Part shown: in pieces, positions 55,696 to 63,864 of the stretch
Numbering within the stretch: the stretch's first letter is position 1
How the letters are laid out: every line of letters starts with the position of its first letter
Assembly: GCF_010672525.1 (NCBI RefSeq)
Contig: NZ_JAAHGH010000032.1
Coordinates: forward strand, 1-64,000
Origin: Okeania sp. SIO2B3
GTDB taxonomy: Bacteria > Cyanobacteriota > Cyanobacteriia > Cyanobacteriales > Microcoleaceae
Length of the DNA: 64,000 bases
Direction: 5' to 3'
Program-made: the position numbers and the translations under genes
The notes under the pieces: generated by a model
The model's input: only the letters and a program-made list of their open reading frames with translations
Told to the model about the DNA's origin: nothing
Databases searched by the model: none

Positions 55696-55900
55696 GTAGT
55701 AATAGGACTTACGCACGAGGCACGAAAAAGTAAGGTTTGAGATTGCTTCCCTCTCGGTCGCAATGACCGAAATACGAGTAGTGCTGCATTGTAATGGTAC
55801 AGTGGGAGCATCTTGCTCCCGTTCTAAGTGTTCCTTGTCTCCACCTATCATTATGCGAGCAGGGTTACTGAAATAAGTTCTACTGCATAAGTTCTAAGTC

Positions 55901-55989
55901 AGGACTTACGCAAAGACACTGTGTATAGAGTCCAGTAACTATTGGACAATAGTTATGAGTACTATATATAGCGTATCTGCGTAAGTCCT
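55901..55989. repeat. 89-bp palindromic element (family E), copy 4
   Basis: AGGACTTACGCAAAGACACT ... GTATCTGCGTAAGTCCT. Exact inverse of copy 1 at 52766, 3.1 kb away. Confidence 0.9.
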
Positions 55990-56012
55990 ATAAGTAATAA
56001 AGAGAAGTCACA

Positions 56013-56111
56013 ATGCTGATGAAAAGACAGAAAGGTGAATGTGCCTTATGTGGAGGATATTTTACCAGTGAAGACAGGTTGCGATCGCAAGTCAAACTAG
56101 CTAGGAGGAGC
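56013..56111 (+). pseudogene. HNH endonuclease remnant of the intron-encoded protein
   Basis: Encodes MLMKRQKGECALCGGYFTSE followed by DRLRSQVKLARRS. The first part matches the start of the C-terminal HNH domain of group II intron proteins (K-QKGxCxxCxxxF). The HxxP/His half that should follow is missing, and the link to the main frame is broken by about 650 bp of inserted repeats. Target-strand cleavage is therefore lost. Confidence 0.7.
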
Positions 56112-56183
56112 TGAATGAAGGGGAACTTTCATGTTCGGTTCTGAAGGAGAGTTTGGGATAGTGATATCTCATTCGACTCTAAC

Positions 56184-56992
56184 AAAGACAATTATTGCCT
56201 GAATTAATCAAATATATTGATGAAAAATCTCTAAAAAAGCATACCTATTATGAACCTTTTATTGGAGGTGGAGCGCTTTTATTTGAGTTACAACCAACTA
56301 CGGCAGTTATTAATGATAAAAATCCGGAATTAATTAACTGTTACGAAGTAGTTAGAGATTCATTGGATGATTTAATTGTGGAGTTAAAAAAACATCAAGA
56401 AAAAAATAGTTCGGATTATTATTATGACATGAGAAATTTAGACCGTATGTCTGAATATAAAAGTCTGTCAGCAGTAGAAAGGGCGGCTAGGATTATTTAT
56501 TTAAATAAAACTTGTTACAACGGTTTATTTAGAGTTAATTCTCAAGGTCAATTCAATGTTCCTTTTGGTAGATACAAAAAACCTAATATTTTGGATGAAG
56601 ATGTTTTAAAAGCTGTGAGTAAATATTTGAACAAACCTCAAGTAAAACTATTAAAGATGGATTTTGCTGAGGCTGTTAAGGAGGCAGAAAAAGGTGATTT
56701 TATCTATTTCGATCCACCTTATGATCCGGTTTCTGATACAGCATCTTTTACTGGATATGATGCTAATGGTTTTAACCGGAATGAACAGGAAAGATTGAAG
56801 CAAGTTGTTGATGATTTAACAGAGAGAGGTTGCCGAGTTATGTTGAGTAATTCTCAGACTGATTTTATTATGGATTTATATCAAGATTATCAGGATAAAA
56901 TTCACATAGTTAAGGCAGCACGAAATATCAATTCTAAAGGTTTGAAAAGAGGTAAAGTTAATGAAATTTTAGTTTTAAATTTTTCAGTGTAG
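56184..56992 (+). CDS. dam: DNA adenine methyltransferase (Dam type), exon 2
   Basis: Joined to exon 1 the gene has 286 codons including the stop. D12-class N6-adenine methyltransferase, probably of GATC specificity (solitary Dam or DpnM relatives). Motif X is restored by splicing (KWAGGKRQ). Motif I reads THYYEPFIGGGALLF-like TYYEPFIGGGALLFEL, and catalytic motif IV is FIYFDPPYDP. The target-recognition region lies between (about 75-170). Motif order fits the alpha class. No restriction endonuclease gene is adjacent, so it appears solitary. GATC is the core of HIP1 (GCGATCGC). An internal ATG-less start at about 56195 would lack motif X and probably be inactive. Confidence 0.9.
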
Positions 56993-56999
56993 AGTTACC

Positions 57000-57796
57000 G
57001 AATAATTAATAATTAGGGTTTGCTGAAAAAGTCTTATGGGTGAGGTTAGGATACAGGAGACAACCCACCCCTCGCCCCTCCCAGGAGGGGAGAAATGGGA
57101 ATGTAGAGGAGGTAGGAATTAAGTTTTGTTCCTTAATTTTTCTGCCCAACTCTTGCACAAAATGCTAGTTTTTTTGAGCTTTCTTGACCGAAAACAGGCG
57201 CACTTTTTTCAATCTAAAACAGCTAAAACATTTATCTATCAATGCTTTGATATTTAATCAGCAGAGCAATAACTATGGTTTGCTGAAAAAGTCTTATAGG
57301 TGAGGGTAGGAGACAGGAGACAGCTATACTTGAGACAGGATAAATTGGTACTTAGAGGAGGTAGAAGCAAGAATTGTAAGAATGATTTTTCTGCCCAACT
57401 ATGCACCTAAAATATTAACTTTTTGAGGGTTTTAGACGTGATACTAGGCACTTTTTTCGACTCCAAAAAGGCTCAAATCTTTATCTGTAAATACTTTTAG
57501 ATTTAATCAGCAAGCTCTAACTATTGGACAATAGATCAATAGAACATCAATAATCGCGAAAGAGAGCAATATAGCTGCGGAATGGATGTTAAGAACCCTA
57601 CTTTGATGCAACAAAGCTACATTTCATTATTAATATCTGTACTTCATTCTTGGAATATGCTGTATATTATTTACCAAAAAATTGCGGTCTAAAACCTCCC
57701 TATAATTGGGTCTAAAACCCAGCCTTTTAAGGCGAAATTTTTTGGAGGGTTGCTTAAAAACAACTTCTGAATTTTGACTTCTGACTTCTGACTTCC
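57000..57796. other. Spacer with two adjacent family A repeats
   Basis: Two family A copies back to back (57013-57272, 57273-57520), then 270 bp of AT-rich DNA with a hairpin-like 'gggtctaaaacccagcc' (57706-57722) and a 'gacttct' run before the dinB relic. No gene. Confidence 0.6.
57013..57520. repeat. Dispersed repeat family A, copies 5 and 6 in tandem
   Basis: Copy 5 opens TTAGGGTTTGCTGAAAAAGT and copy 6 opens CTATGGTTTGCTGAAAAAGT. Both contain 'ctgcccaact' and close in TTTAATCAGC. They lie head to tail, sharing the junction at about 57272. Confidence 0.65.
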
Positions 57797-58300
57797 CTAA
57801 AATTCAGCCTCTGGTAACCACAATAAATCTGTTACTCCGAAATCTTTACCACATTGACTAATTAAGGTAGTAAGTTGACCGCGATGATGAGTTTGATGAT
57901 TGAAAAAATGTAAGAGTAAAAACCAAACTGGAAATGTACATTTTCGTTTCTGAGACTTACTTATAAAAGTCAAAGATTCAGACAAATTTTCTTCTTTTAA
58001 TGAATCAATATAACTCTGAATTTCTTTGTCCGTTTTTTGATGTTATTCCCATAATAAATCAAATTCAGCAATTAATTATTATCTTAAAGATTCAATTTCA
58101 AAAGTATAATTTTCAAAACGACTTAACCACAATTTATCTGCTAATAAAATATGGTTGAGTGTGCCGTGAATTGAATTAAAAAATGCTCTCTTATCTTCCC
58201 GACGTATTTCATCGGGTATGGATGCACAAGCTTGGTAAATTTTTTCGTTCATCCATTGGTTATATTGAGATAATCTTTGAAAATAATTGGTTGTTTTCAT
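57797..58300 (-). pseudogene. DinB family protein gene with three in-frame TAA stops
   Basis: One frame from ATG 58300 (MKTTNYFQRLSQYNQWMNEK) to 57797 (DLLWLPEAEF) covers a normal DinB length of about 168 codons. The pieces include SIHGTLNHILLADKLWLSRF, WFLLLHFFNHQTHHRGQLTT; the metal-binding His residues (H in HGTLNH, HQTHHRG) are kept. Stops TAA, TAA and TAA fall at 58079-58081, 58076-58078 and 58043-58045. By comparison with the family at least two replace Gln codons (CAA to TAA). No frameshift. DinB-type proteins are putative metal-dependent thiol transferases; this copy is dead unless read through. Confidence 0.78.
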
Positions 58301-58374
58301 AAGGGAGGAGTCAGGAGTCAGGAGAAAAGAAAGAAGAAGAAAGAGAAAGTTTTTTTATCACTAATTAGGGTTGG

Positions 58375-58630
58375 CTGAAAAAGTCTTATGGGTAAGGGTA
58401 GGAGACAACCCACTCCTCGCCCCTCCCCCTCCCAGGAGGGGAAGACAGGAGGAACGGGGAATTATAGAGGAGGTAGGAGGAAGAATAATCAAGGGATTAT
58501 TCTGCGCAACTATGAGCCTAAAATGCTAATTTTTTGAACCATTACGACCTAAAAGCTTGGACTTTTTTTGACTAAAAAATGCTAAAATCTTTATATGTCA
58601 ATGCTTTTAGATTAGATCGGTAAACCCTAA
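58375..58630. repeat. Dispersed repeat family A, copy 7
   Basis: From TTAGGGTTGGCTGAAAAAGT to TTAGATCGGTAAACCCTAA. Nearly the inverse of copy 1, including 'gcgcaactatgagcctaaaa' and 'taatcaagggattattctg'. Confidence 0.65.
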
Positions 58631-58658
58631 TTATCCAGACATGATATTACTGCGTAAT

Positions 58659-58964
58659 GTGACATACTCCCACACTAAGCTGAAGCTATAGTGTGAGCTT
58701 CTCGTTTCGCAGTCCCGGTATTCCGTCGGACTCCACGAGCTTTAAGGACGGGATGCCCCGCCGCCCTTCCAATCAAAAAGCTGCTCACCTAGGGCCGCCA
58801 TCAGATTTGACATTCCCAACGGATTACTAGGATTTCTGGGATCTCACACCATATCTGATTTGATTTTCATGGTTGATCGCTGGCGGTTGTTAACTCAAAC
58901 CAGCTTAAATTTATCATAACATAAAATTTGTAAATTAATGGGACTCAATGTCCCATTAATTTAC
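58659..58964 (-). mobile_element. IS200/IS605-derived element without tnpB (MITE-like)
   Basis: Its right end (GTGACATACTCCCACAC) and 35-bp left-end palindrome (centre GGGACTCAATGTCCC) match those of the relic at 27190-27735 in opposite orientation. The interior of about 230 bp contains no tnpB sequence I can recognise. Because both ends are kept, it could be mobilised in trans by a related TnpA. Confidence 0.65.
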
Positions 58965-59178
58965 CGTCGATTCATCTGGTCACCAAATTTTCAATTATGG
59001 TGTGAGGCTTCTCGACGCTCTAGCTAAAATCTGCTTATACAGTATATGTATATGTGGATAATTCTATAATTACTTCAATATCCAATCTCCCCTACTTCCC
59101 CACTCTCTCCAACTATATAAACCGGATTTTATATAACTTCTAAATTCTCAATTCTAAATTCTGACTTCTGACTCCTAA

Positions 59179-60324
59179 TTAAATAATTGGTTGATGAATT
59201 TCTCCTAACATTACTTTGGCTTTAGCTCCAGTAACTTCTGGCAAATTACTAGGAATTTTTAAAGAACGCCAATAAGCTAAAACTGCAAAGGCGATCGCTT
59301 CTTTAAAATCTACATCTACACCTACTTCAGCAGTGGTAATTACTGGAATTGGTACTAATAAATTCTGTATCCGTTCTTTTAAATATAAATTATGACTACC
59401 ACCGCCACATAATAATATTTGATCTGGTAATTTTGGCAAAAAATTTCGATAGCTATGATTAATAGAAGCTGCTGTTAATTCTGTGAGAGTTGCTAGTATA
59501 TCAGCAGCACTTAAATTATAATTTTCTCCATCAGCAAGACAGTTAAATAAGTAGTCTTTGCCAAATAATTCTCTACCTGTAGATTTTGGTGGTTTTTGTT
59601 GGAAAAAGTCTTGTTTTAACCATTTTTCTACTAAGTCTTGACATGGTATTCCACTAGCCGCCCATTCTCCATTTTTATCGTAGGTTTTTCTACCTTGAGA
59701 ACAGTGTTGTACTGCTAAATCTAATAGTGTATTACTCGGACCTGTATCCCAACCTAAAATACTATTTTTGAAGTCTGGTGATTTTTGACTTTTAATATAA
59801 GCGACATTTCCTATACCACCTAAATTTTGAATGCAGCGACTATATTTAGGGTGGCTCAGTAAATGAATATCTACACAAGGAACTAAGGGTGCGCCTTGAC
59901 CTCCTGCAGCAATATCAGCAGCCCGAAAATTACTAATAGTGGGAATACCTGTGATGTTAGCAATTAATTCACCACGTCCTAACTGAAGGCTATAACCTAA
60001 TTGTTGAGATGGTGGACGGTGATAAACGGTTTGACCATGAGAGCCAATAATTTCTGCTCGTATATCACTTTTTTGATTAATTGTAAATGCTGCTTGGGCA
60101 AATTCTTGGGCAATAGCATCATCAAGTTCTGCCAGTTCAGCCATTGATAGAGATGCACCCCCACAAACACTCAGAATTTGCGAGCGTAATTTTTCTGAGT
60201 AGGGATAAGTAGCTGCTGCTAGTAGTTCAACTTTTAAATTTGTTTGACCACCAGCAACATCAACCAAAGCTGCATCTATACCATCGACAGAAGTGCCACT
60301 AATCAAACCAATAATTTTGGTCAT
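59179..60324 (-). CDS. anmK: Anhydro-N-acetylmuramic acid kinase
   Basis: 381 residues, normal length. Phosphorylates and opens 1,6-anhydro-MurNAc released during peptidoglycan turnover, in the cytosol. The sequence begins with the ATPase-fold phosphate loop [20 protein letters not shown]. Also present are [66 protein letters not shown] and LCGGGSHN, the classical AnmK order. Its ATG overlaps the stop of the PP2C gene (ATGA, 60321-60324), so they are translationally coupled. A HIP1 site lies near the 3' end (59289). Confidence 0.95.
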   Translation of the reverse strand: MTKIIGLISGTSVDGIDAALVDVAGGQTNLKVELLAAATYPYSEKLRSQILSVCGGASLSMAELAELDDAIAQEFAQAAFTINQKSDIRAEIIGSHGQTVYHRPPSQQLGYSLQLGRGELIANITGIPTISNFRAADIAAGGQGAPLVPCVDIHLLSHPKYSRCIQNLGGIGNVAYIKSQKSPDFKNSILGWDTGPSNTLLDLAVQHCSQGRKTYDKNGEWAASGIPCQDLVEKWLKQDFFQQKPPKSTGRELFGKDYLFNCLADGENYNLSAADILATLTELTAASINHSYRNFLPKLPDQILLCGGGSHNLYLKERIQNLLVPIPVITTAEVGVDVDFKEAIAFAVLAYWRSLKIPSNLPEVTGAKAKVMLGEIHQPII

Positions 60325-61052
60325 TTTTCATTACCAGCAATGACAATTACTACTGTGATATTATCGCGACCTCCTCCATCTTTAGCTGCATCTACAAGTT
60401 CTTTAGCAATAGGTTCACAATCATCACTAGAACTTAAGATCGGGACAATTAGCGTGTCAGATAAGTCTTCTGTCAATCCATCACTACAAAGTAATAGGCG
60501 ATCGCCTGTTTGAATATCAACAGGTAAGATATCTACTTTACCCATATCTTCCCTACCTAAACATTGAGAAAGTACATGACGCCAAGGATGTACTCTAGCT
60601 TGGTCGGGAGTTAAAGCATTCTGTCTCACTGCTTGAGCTACCCAAGTTTGGTCTTCTGTAATTTGTTCTAACTTTTGGTCTCGAAGTCGATAGAAGCGAG
60701 AGTCACCTACATTTGCACACCAATATTCTTGTTCTCGGAAGATCAGCACTACAGTAGTGGTGCCCATATCTGAACGTTCTGGGTTTTCTAGTTGGTCGTA
60801 TAAAATTGCTTCATTGGCTTTGAGAAAAGCATCTTCTAACAACTTTGGTGATTCTATAACATCCTGCCAATGGCTAACAAGATAGTTTTTAATTACTTCC
60901 GCAGCAATTCTACTAGCTTCTTGGCCACCTGCGTGTCCTCCCATACCATCAGCAACAATAAAAAATCGTCCTTCAGGGTCTATGTAGTAAGAATCTTGAT
61001 TAACTGAGCGAATACAACCTTTATCAGTAGTACCTGCGAAATTCAATTTCAT
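60321..61052 (-). CDS. PP2C-family Ser/Thr protein phosphatase
   Basis: 243 residues from the ATG at 61052 ([20 protein letters not shown]). An in-frame ATG at 61100 would add 16 non-conserved residues. Metal-dependent phosphatase of the Stp1/PrpC type. Metal ligands lie in [37 protein letters not shown] and [12 protein letters not shown], all with Asp present. In bacteria such enzymes oppose Hanks-type kinases; no kinase gene is next to it. Translationally coupled to anmK, a pairing whose meaning (cell wall control) is inference. Confidence 0.92.
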   Translation of the reverse strand: MKLNFAGTTDKGCIRSVNQDSYYIDPEGRFFIVADGMGGHAGGQEASRIAAEVIKNYLVSHWQDVIESPKLLEDAFLKANEAILYDQLENPERSDMGTTTVVLIFREQEYWCANVGDSRFYRLRDQKLEQITEDQTWVAQAVRQNALTPDQARVHPWRHVLSQCLGREDMGKVDILPVDIQTGDRLLLCSDGLTEDLSDTLIVPILSSSDDCEPIAKELVDAAKDGGGRDNITVVIVIAGNEK

Positions 61053-61239
61053 AGAATTTAGTTGAAGGCTTTTTGTCCCATTTTGATATTTATTATCCAC
61101 CTATATATTTAATATCCCAATTTTTATATACTTTATTTGTATTCTAGCACTACAATGTTGCTAATTAATAAAGTATATATCTTGCCAGAAAATTACAGCA
61201 GATTCGGTGATTAATGTTCTGAAATTTACGGGGTCATTT

Positions 61240-62110
61240 CAGTTATCAGTTAATAGTTTACGTTGAAATTTACCTAACTTTTTGAGATTTTTTGTAAGTG
61301 GTTTTGGTGCATTAATTTTCTCACCATTATTTAATGTAGCAAAAGTAGAGATACCTAAGTCAATTGGTATTTACTTATCAGACTTTGGCAAATACTCTGC
61401 ACAAGTTTTTACTACAAAACTCGCAAAATATCTATTTGCTGAATCTCTAATGATAGTTACTGATGTTGGCTTACTTGCTAAGGATCTTGACCAAACAATT
61501 TTTATTTTGCCTATTTTTTAGTAAGTAAATTTTATCTTGACCAATCTTGTAATTAGCTCCTACGAACCTAGTAGATTGTCTGGAATTTCTACTTTTCAAC
61601 TTAGGAGGTTTAACTTTGATACCTCTATCTTTGCCACAATAGCTATTAAAGAAGTTTTTATATGCAATATCTAAATCTTTAAGAGATTGTTTTCATTAAT
61701 TGATAATTGATAATTACCTCGGGTTTTAACCGTCCTTGATTGAATATAAGGAAATATTATTTCTTCTCTTGGTCGATGGTCGGACAGCGAGGAAACCTCG
61801 CCATCCCACCCTACGGGAAGCTAGGCTTTACATGTTGCGTAGCAAAACGACCGCTTTTTCCCCGATCCAGGGGAGGCTTCAAGGCGCGAATTATTTAATT
61901 ATTAATTATTAATTATTCGGTAATGGTGTAGATGCAATTTCTTTCAACTAGACCAGCTCTTTCTTAGCTTGAGTTATGAGTTGTTTGGTTAAATCAACAT
62001 AACTAGGCTTTTTTTGATGATTAGCATACATTTGATTACAATACACTAATGATTGATTCCAAACATATCGCAAACAGCCAAATACTTGATTTAATTTAGT
62101 TATTTAAATC
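61240..62110 (-). pseudogene. tnpB: tnpB pseudogene split by a family B repeat
   Basis: Minus strand, reading from 62110: LNQVFGCLRYVWNQSLVYCN, SYVDLTKQLITQAKKELV, a stop, KEIAST. Then the repeat at 61697-61925. Then QSLKDLDIAYKNFFNSYCGK, SRQSTRFVGANYKIGQDKIY, and IVWSRSLASKPTSVTIIRDS to the RuvC-I region (IPIDLGISTFATLNNGEK), ending near LKKLGKFQRK. It parallels residues 15-222 of the tnpB at 62411 closely. The C-terminal half, including zinc ribbon, is missing, and several stops are present. Confidence 0.8.
61697..61925. repeat. Dispersed repeat family B, copy 12, inside tnpB
   Basis: From AATTGATAATTACCTCGGGT to TTAATTATTCGGTAA. Because the tnpB sequence on both sides continues, the limits of the inserted element can be read to within a few bases. 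Confidence 0.75.
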
Positions 62111-62234
62111 TGTTATGGAGATATACTATATTTGTATCTTGCTTTCATTTTTTTCGACCTTTATTAACACTAAGACTTAACTGTCTAGCAGTATTATATA
62201 CTATTATTATAGCATGATTTGTTTGTCAGTGATA

Positions 62235-62366
62235 GTTGGCGTTCATCCTGACACCAAATTTTAAATTATGGTGGGGGTTTTCTGGCAACATTTTAGATAA
62301 ATTTATCTAAATGTTGGCAGAAGACCCGCGCTCTCCCGTAGGGGAGCGTCGGGATGAATGCCAACC
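62235..62366 (+). mobile_element. Short IS605-like palindrome-bounded element, or left end of the following tnpB unit
   Basis: 132 bp from GTTGGCGTTCATCCTGAC to GTCGGGATGAATGCCAAC. It contains the hairpin CACCAAATTT/AATTATGGTG (62251-62272) also seen at 58980, an inverted pair 'ccaacattt..aaatgttgg'-type stem, and CGGGAGAG/CTCTCCCG-like 'gctctcccgtaggggagc'. It sits 45 bp before the tnpB start. Confidence 0.55.
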
Positions 62367-63752
62367 CGTGCTATAATAATACTACTTAATATTAGTAACA
62401 GGCTAAAACATTGAAAGCCAGATACAAGTATCGCATATATCCAAATCATATTCAAATAATCAAATTAAATCAACTATTTGGTTGTTGCAGATACGTTTGG
62501 AATAGTGCATTAGCACACTGTAACCAACTGTATACTAATGGTCACAAGAGACCTAGCTATGTGGACTTAAGCAAACAATTTATAACTCAAGCTAAAAGAG
62601 AATTAGTTTGGTTAAAGGAAGTAGCATCTACTCCATTGCAACAGTCTCTCAAAGATTTAGACCAAGCTTACAGGAATTTCTTTAACAGTTGTACTGGAAA
62701 ACGTAAAGGAATTAAAGTTAAACCTCCTAAATTCAAGAGTAAAAAGTCTAGACAAGCAGTTAGATTTGTCGGAGCTAATTACAAAATTGGTCAAGATAAA
62801 ATCTATCTGCCAAAAGTAGGAAAAATTAAAATTATTTGGTCAAGACCTAAGCCGCGCAATTCTAGCTCAGTTACTATAATTAAAGATAGTGCAGGACGTT
62901 ACTTTGCTAGCTTTGTAGTAGAAACTTGTGCTGAACATTTACCTAAGACTGAAAACTCAATAGGCATTGACTTGGGCATTTCAACTTTTGCAACTTTGAG
63001 TAATGGTGAGAAGTTTGAAGCTCCTAAACCACTTAAAAAAAACCTCAAGAAATTAGGTAAGTTTCAACGTAAATTTGCCAAAACTGAGCTAGGTAGCAAA
63101 CGTCGTGAAAAGGCAAGGGTTAGAGTTGCTAAACTTCACGCAAAAGTCAAAGACATTCGTACGGATTTTCTACACAAGCTATCAACTGATTTAGCCATAA
63201 ATTACGATACTATCGTATTAGAAGACTTAAATGTTTCCGGCATGGTTAAAAACCGCAAATTAGCGAAAGCAATTAGTGATTTAGGTTGGAGGCAATTTAG
63301 AACTTTAACTGAGGCTAAGTGCAAGAAATATGGTAGAGAATTTAGAACTATTTCTAGGTGGGAGCCTACATCTCGAAAGTGCTCTAATTGTGGTTTCAAA
63401 GGAGGCAAAAAAGAGCTAAATGTTAGAGAATGGACTTGCTTAAATTGTGGCACGTTTCACGACAGAGATATTAATGCAGCAGTTAATATTTTAGAAGCTG
63501 TTCAACCGAAAACCAAGGTTGAAATAGTCAAAGGAACAGTAGCAAAAAATCCTGTACAGCTATCACTTTTTAATGAAGTCGCCGAGGGTCAACCGGAGAC
63601 AATTAAACGGACACGGAGGAAACGTCAGACTGAAAAGCCAGCAGATTCCTGTGATGTGTCAACCCGCCCTGAGTCATTCCTTCAGCAAAGGTCTGTTTGA
63701 TTGATGGATGGGAATCCCGCGCTGTCTCGCAGAGCAGCGTCGGGAGGATGTC
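62367..63752 (+). mobile_element. IS200/IS605-type element with intact tnpB
   Basis: Carries tnpB at 62411-63700 and ends at the right terminus GTCGGGAGGATGTCAAC (63735-63752), preceded by the stem 'gctgtctcgcagagcagc'. No tnpA gene. The left limit is not certain; it may include the 132-bp segment before it. The right end also appears, alone, at 9774 and in related form at 44256. Confidence 0.65.
62411..63700 (+). CDS. tnpB: RNA-guided endonuclease TnpB family protein
   Basis: 429 residues from a TTG (62411; no ATG nearby). Helical N terminus with RIYPNHIQIIKLNQLFG, wedge-type beta part, then RuvC domain with D187 (GIDLGISTFAT), E271 (VLEDLNVSGM) and D353 (DRDINAAVNI). Zinc ribbon cysteines C324, C327, C343, C346. 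All catalytic residues are present, so it may be an active nuclease using a right-end RNA; its tail of about 65 residues after the ribbon overlaps the sequence that would give that RNA. Longer than the other tnpB (366) because of that tail. A decayed near relative lies immediately upstream at 61240-62110. Confidence 0.85.
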   Translation: MKARYKYRIYPNHIQIIKLNQLFGCCRYVWNSALAHCNQLYTNGHKRPSYVDLSKQFITQAKRELVWLKEVASTPLQQSLKDLDQAYRNFFNSCTGKRKGIKVKPPKFKSKKSRQAVRFVGANYKIGQDKIYLPKVGKIKIIWSRPKPRNSSSVTIIKDSAGRYFASFVVETCAEHLPKTENSIGIDLGISTFATLSNGEKFEAPKPLKKNLKKLGKFQRKFAKTELGSKRREKARVRVAKLHAKVKDIRTDFLHKLSTDLAINYDTIVLEDLNVSGMVKNRKLAKAISDLGWRQFRTLTEAKCKKYGREFRTISRWEPTSRKCSNCGFKGGKKELNVREWTCLNCGTFHDRDINAAVNILEAVQPKTKVEIVKGTVAKNPVQLSLFNEVAEGQPETIKRTRRKRQTEKPADSCDVSTRPESFLQQRSV

Positions 63753-63864
63753 AACTAAAAATCAACTCACAGCTATTATTCCTAAATTGGCTCTAAATAA
63801 AAGAAGTTTTTTTGACTTGAAGAGGGAGTCAGAATCAATTAGTGGTATTCAGACCTGCCACTAA

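Larger units (their letters stand above)
52965..56183 (+). mobile_element. Group II intron inside dam (3,219 bp)
   Basis: Begins GTGCGACTCG (consensus GUGYG) at 52965 and ends ...CTAAC at 56183 (AY). Domain V is at 56108-56141, exactly 34 bases: GAGCTGAATGAAGG, GNRA loop GGAA, CTTTCATGTTCGGTTC, with the AGC triad. Domain VI follows, with a candidate branch A at 56176, seven bases before the 3' splice site. Both splice sites agree with the reading frame of the dam gene. It encodes a reverse transcriptase/maturase (53890-55353). Inserted simple repeats (53155-53183, 53430-53465, 53733-53770) and four family E elements or fragments lengthen it. Confidence 0.92.
58301..59178. other. Spacer with family A and an IS605-derived element
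   Basis: Family A copy 7 (58375-58630), a tnpB-less IS605-type element (58659-58964), then a second IS605-like hairpin 'caccaaattt/aattatggtg' (58980-59001). The last 150 bp before anmK is AT-rich without features. Confidence 0.6.

Noticed and set aside
57797-58300. Stop codon reassignment in dinB
   Set aside because: All other genes in the window end normally at TAA, TAG or TGA, so clustered nonsense mutations are the simpler reading.
61282-61521. 79-codon plus-strand frame
   Set aside because: The minus strand here encodes a clear TnpB fragment (IVWSRSLASKPTSVTIIRDS), so this is its antisense shadow.
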